Source: Paraburkholderia franconis
GTDB lineage: Bacteria; Pseudomonadota; Gammaproteobacteria; Burkholderiales; Burkholderiaceae
Assembly (NCBI RefSeq): GCF_009362735.1
Contig: NZ_WHNP01000004.1
Coordinates: forward strand, 186,001 to 250,000
Reading direction: 5' to 3'
DNA: 64,000 nt
The position numbers and the translations under genes were made by a program. Shown piece after piece: positions 62,552 to 64,000 of this stretch (position 1 is the stretch's first letter; every line of letters starts with the position of its first letter). A model generated the notes under the pieces. The model searched no databases. It was not told where the DNA came from and saw only the letters and a program-made list of their open reading frames with translations.

Positions 62552-63127
62552 ATGGCTACACTCGAAGCACTTCAGGCAAAGATACAAAAACTTCAGGAGC
62601 AGGCCGATGCCATCGCTTCTCAAAAGTCGGCGGCGGCCCTCGAAAGCATTCGCTCATTGATGGTCAAGCACAATCTGACGACGGCCGATATCGATGCGCA
62701 TCTCGGCCATAGAAAGCGTGGCCGTCCTTCGCTGAAGTCGGCAGGTGTGCAGACAAAAGGTGAAGCCAGGTATCGCGATCCCAAAACGGGCGCGACCTGG
62801 ACGGGTCACGGCCGCGCGCCGGCCTGGATTGCAGGTGCGAAGGATCGCAACAAGTACCTCGTTTCCGGCGCGGCGAGCCAGGTTACGACGAGCGTGCCCG
62901 CCGGGAGCGCGAAGAGCAACGGTCAGCCTAAAGGACCGCAGCCCGCCAAATATCGTCACCCGGAGACGGGCGCGACCTGGAGCGGCCGTGGTCCTGCGCC
63001 CGCATGGCTGGCAGCGGAAAAAGACCGTAACAAGTTTCTGATTGGAGGTGCAAAGGCCACGGGAATGAATGGCGTTGCACGGAAAAAGTTAGCAGCCAAG
63101 AAGGCTGCGAGAAAATCACGCGCTTAA
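62552..63127 (+). CDS. H-NS-family nucleoid protein with duplicated C-terminal DNA-binding motif
   Basis: A 191-residue xenogeneic-silencer-like protein. An N-terminal coiled-coil oligomerisation helix (about 1-45) is followed by an RKRGRPS-like basic linker. The H-NS DNA-binding motif occurs twice: YRDPKTGATWTGHGRAPAWI (about residues 74-93) and YRHPETGATWSGRGPAPAWL (about 131-150), each followed by KDRNK. A Lys/Arg/Ala-rich tail ends the protein. Canonical H-NS has a single such motif; two per chain should raise affinity or allow bridging of two DNA segments. AGGAG fixes ATG 62552. Confidence 0.9.
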   Translation: MATLEALQAKIQKLQEQADAIASQKSAAALESIRSLMVKHNLTTADIDAHLGHRKRGRPSLKSAGVQTKGEARYRDPKTGATWTGHGRAPAWIAGAKDRNKYLVSGAASQVTTSVPAGSAKSNGQPKGPQPAKYRHPETGATWSGRGPAPAWLAAEKDRNKFLIGGAKATGMNGVARKKLAAKKAARKSRA

Positions 63128-63474
63128 AAGTCAATGGGAGGGTGGGGCACTGCGCTGCCTCGCCCGAACGCCACGCACGGCGGCGGACTAAAAGATCGTC
63201 GTCGTGCCGGTTCTTTTCGCTATCGCAGAGAACTTTCGTCAATGCGATCTGAGCGAGCGAATGCGCAATGGGTTGTCGGGCCCTGCGAAATCTGGAAGTT
63301 CATCTCTCGACACTCCCCTGTCATTTCCACCTAGGCACCCTGAAAAGGCTGCTTTCAGGTGAAAGTACTACAGATCGAATCGCGACGAGTTTGCGCGGAT
63401 CGACGGTTGATGCCGTCGGCGTCGCGCGCGCCGGTGTTGCTTTTTCTGCGCGCGACGCCGCTTTCGAGCGGGAT
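63128..63474. other. Gene-free stretch between H-NS and DUF1488 genes
   Basis: No credible gene. Near 63339-63359 CCTGAAA and TTTCAGG form a weak hairpin that could act as a terminator for the H-NS or DUF1488 gene. An 86-codon plus-strand frame here runs antisense into the DUF1488 gene and is not supported. Confidence 0.5.
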
Positions 63475-63735
63475 CTAATGAAAGTCGCGCGTCTCCAGTT
63501 CCACCGACTGTCCCCCATTTCTCTGTAGCACACGGCGGGCGGCCGCTTCAATCGCCTTCCTGTTACCCTCGAACGCCGCGATCAGATCGTGGGACGACGT
63601 GCCCGTATTGCCGAAGTGGTCGTTGAGGGCGTCGATTGATACGCTGCACCATACCTCCTTTCCTTCGACGTTCGCTTCGAATGCGACTCGCGATGCGGCT
63701 ACGACGTGCCGGCGGCTGGTGAATTCGATGGTCAT
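63475..63735 (-). CDS. DUF1488-family small protein
   Basis: An 86-residue protein matching DUF1488: VAFEANVEGKEVWCSVSIDALNDHFG and IEAAARRVLQRNG. Members are small proteins often near nucleoid or stress genes; their function is unknown. The ATG at 63735 has GGAGAAATCAA upstream and is preferred over the longer frame. It faces the H-NS gene convergently. Confidence 0.82.
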   Translation of the reverse strand: MTIEFTSRRHVVAASRVAFEANVEGKEVWCSVSIDALNDHFGNTGTSSHDLIAAFEGNRKAIEAAARRVLQRNGGQSVELETRDFH

Positions 63736-63971
63736 TTGATTTCTCCGTGAGTGCCAGGTCTGATACACGAACGTCGGCCAGCGCGGTTTTTCGGGCGATT
63801 TTTCCTTTGCCCGGGGCCAGGTGGTCCGGTCTGGGGCGTTCGCTTCGGTGCTGTGCAGCAAGGAACGATCCAGTCCGCTTCGAACATGCCCAGCGGAATG
63901 GCGGGCGGTGTCGAGCGTCGGTATCGTTCTCCAATGATAGGTCGCGGGGCGAATAAAAGCCCGGGAAAGTA
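63736..63971. other. Gene-free stretch upstream of the DUF1488 gene
   Basis: I see no supported gene. The frames present are antisense reflections of each other. It should contain the promoter of the DUF1488 gene; no element is recognised with confidence. Confidence 0.4.
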
Positions 63972-64000
63972 CTAGGTCGTCTTGCCCGTCATCTGCTCGA
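63972..64000 (-). CDS. 3' end of a minus-strand gene leaving the window (possible)
   Basis: On the minus strand the last bases read EQMTGKTT then TAG, with the stop at 63972-63974 and the frame open to the window edge. This is compatible with the C terminus of a gene that starts beyond 64000. Too few residues are visible to name it, and a chance open frame cannot be excluded. Confidence 0.3.

Overview
The window is a GC-rich, gene-dense chromosomal segment of a beta-proteobacterium of the Burkholderia/Paraburkholderia/Caballeronia group. Genus-level clues are the llpE-ceoA-ceoB-opcM type RND efflux operon, flhDC as flagellar master regulator, a DUF4148 secreted protein, and an H-NS protein with a duplicated C-terminal DNA-binding motif. 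I see no phage, integrase or complete insertion sequence. The content looks like a secondary chromosome rich in catabolic and transport operons. I made every assignment by reading the sequence; no database search was run.

1-8.5 kb: RND multidrug efflux operon (5' end outside the window), then an Nramp Mn(II) transporter. 8.5-9.5 kb: flhDC on the minus strand, preceded by an AT-rich regulatory stretch full of GTTAC/GTAAC half-sites. 10-11.3 kb: a YeeE/YedE transporter gene broken by one in-frame TGA. 11.4-11.6 kb: twelve perfect copies of an 11-bp repeat. 11.7-15.4 kb: a 2OG-Fe(II) oxygenase, a GNAT acetyltransferase and an XRE/MmyB-type regulator, with two near-identical 17-bp operator-like palindromes, plus an NTF2-like protein and two small proteins. 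15.4-18.2 kb: a TPR/glycosyltransferase protein and two small heat-shock proteins behind a sigma-32-like promoter.

18.8-29.4 kb: a sugar operon read as 2-deoxyribose (or deoxynucleoside-sugar) catabolism. It holds DeoC, a double-domain aldehyde dehydrogenase, an RbsD/FucU mutarotase, a PfkB kinase and a four-gene ABC importer, with a convergent DeoR repressor. 29.7-34.7 kb: DoxX, a small conserved-looking protein, two MFS transporters and an orphan response regulator with a degenerate receiver. 34.8-40.7 kb: hydroxyproline catabolism (deaminase, epimerase, three-subunit D-hydroxyproline dehydrogenase, AraC/PAS regulator). 42.4-46.6 kb: a quinate/shikimate-type cluster (dehydroquinase, shikimate/quinate dehydrogenase, MFS carrier, TetR regulator), with a ~775-bp imperfect palindromic repeat element between carrier and regulator.

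46.7-55.7 kb: an FAD amine/amino-acid oxidoreductase, a large class A penicillin-binding protein, and a fructose-type ABC operon with a ROK regulator. 56-61.4 kb: a YihY/BrkB membrane protein, then a compact chemosensory-like operon. That operon encodes a transmembrane CheA-like kinase without a CheW-like domain, a short membrane-anchored MCP signalling hairpin, a CheC/CheX-like protein and a CheY, with no CheW, CheR or CheB. It is my leading candidate for an under-described system. 61.6-64 kb: DUF4148, H-NS, a DUF1488 protein and the last codons of a minus-strand gene that leaves the window.
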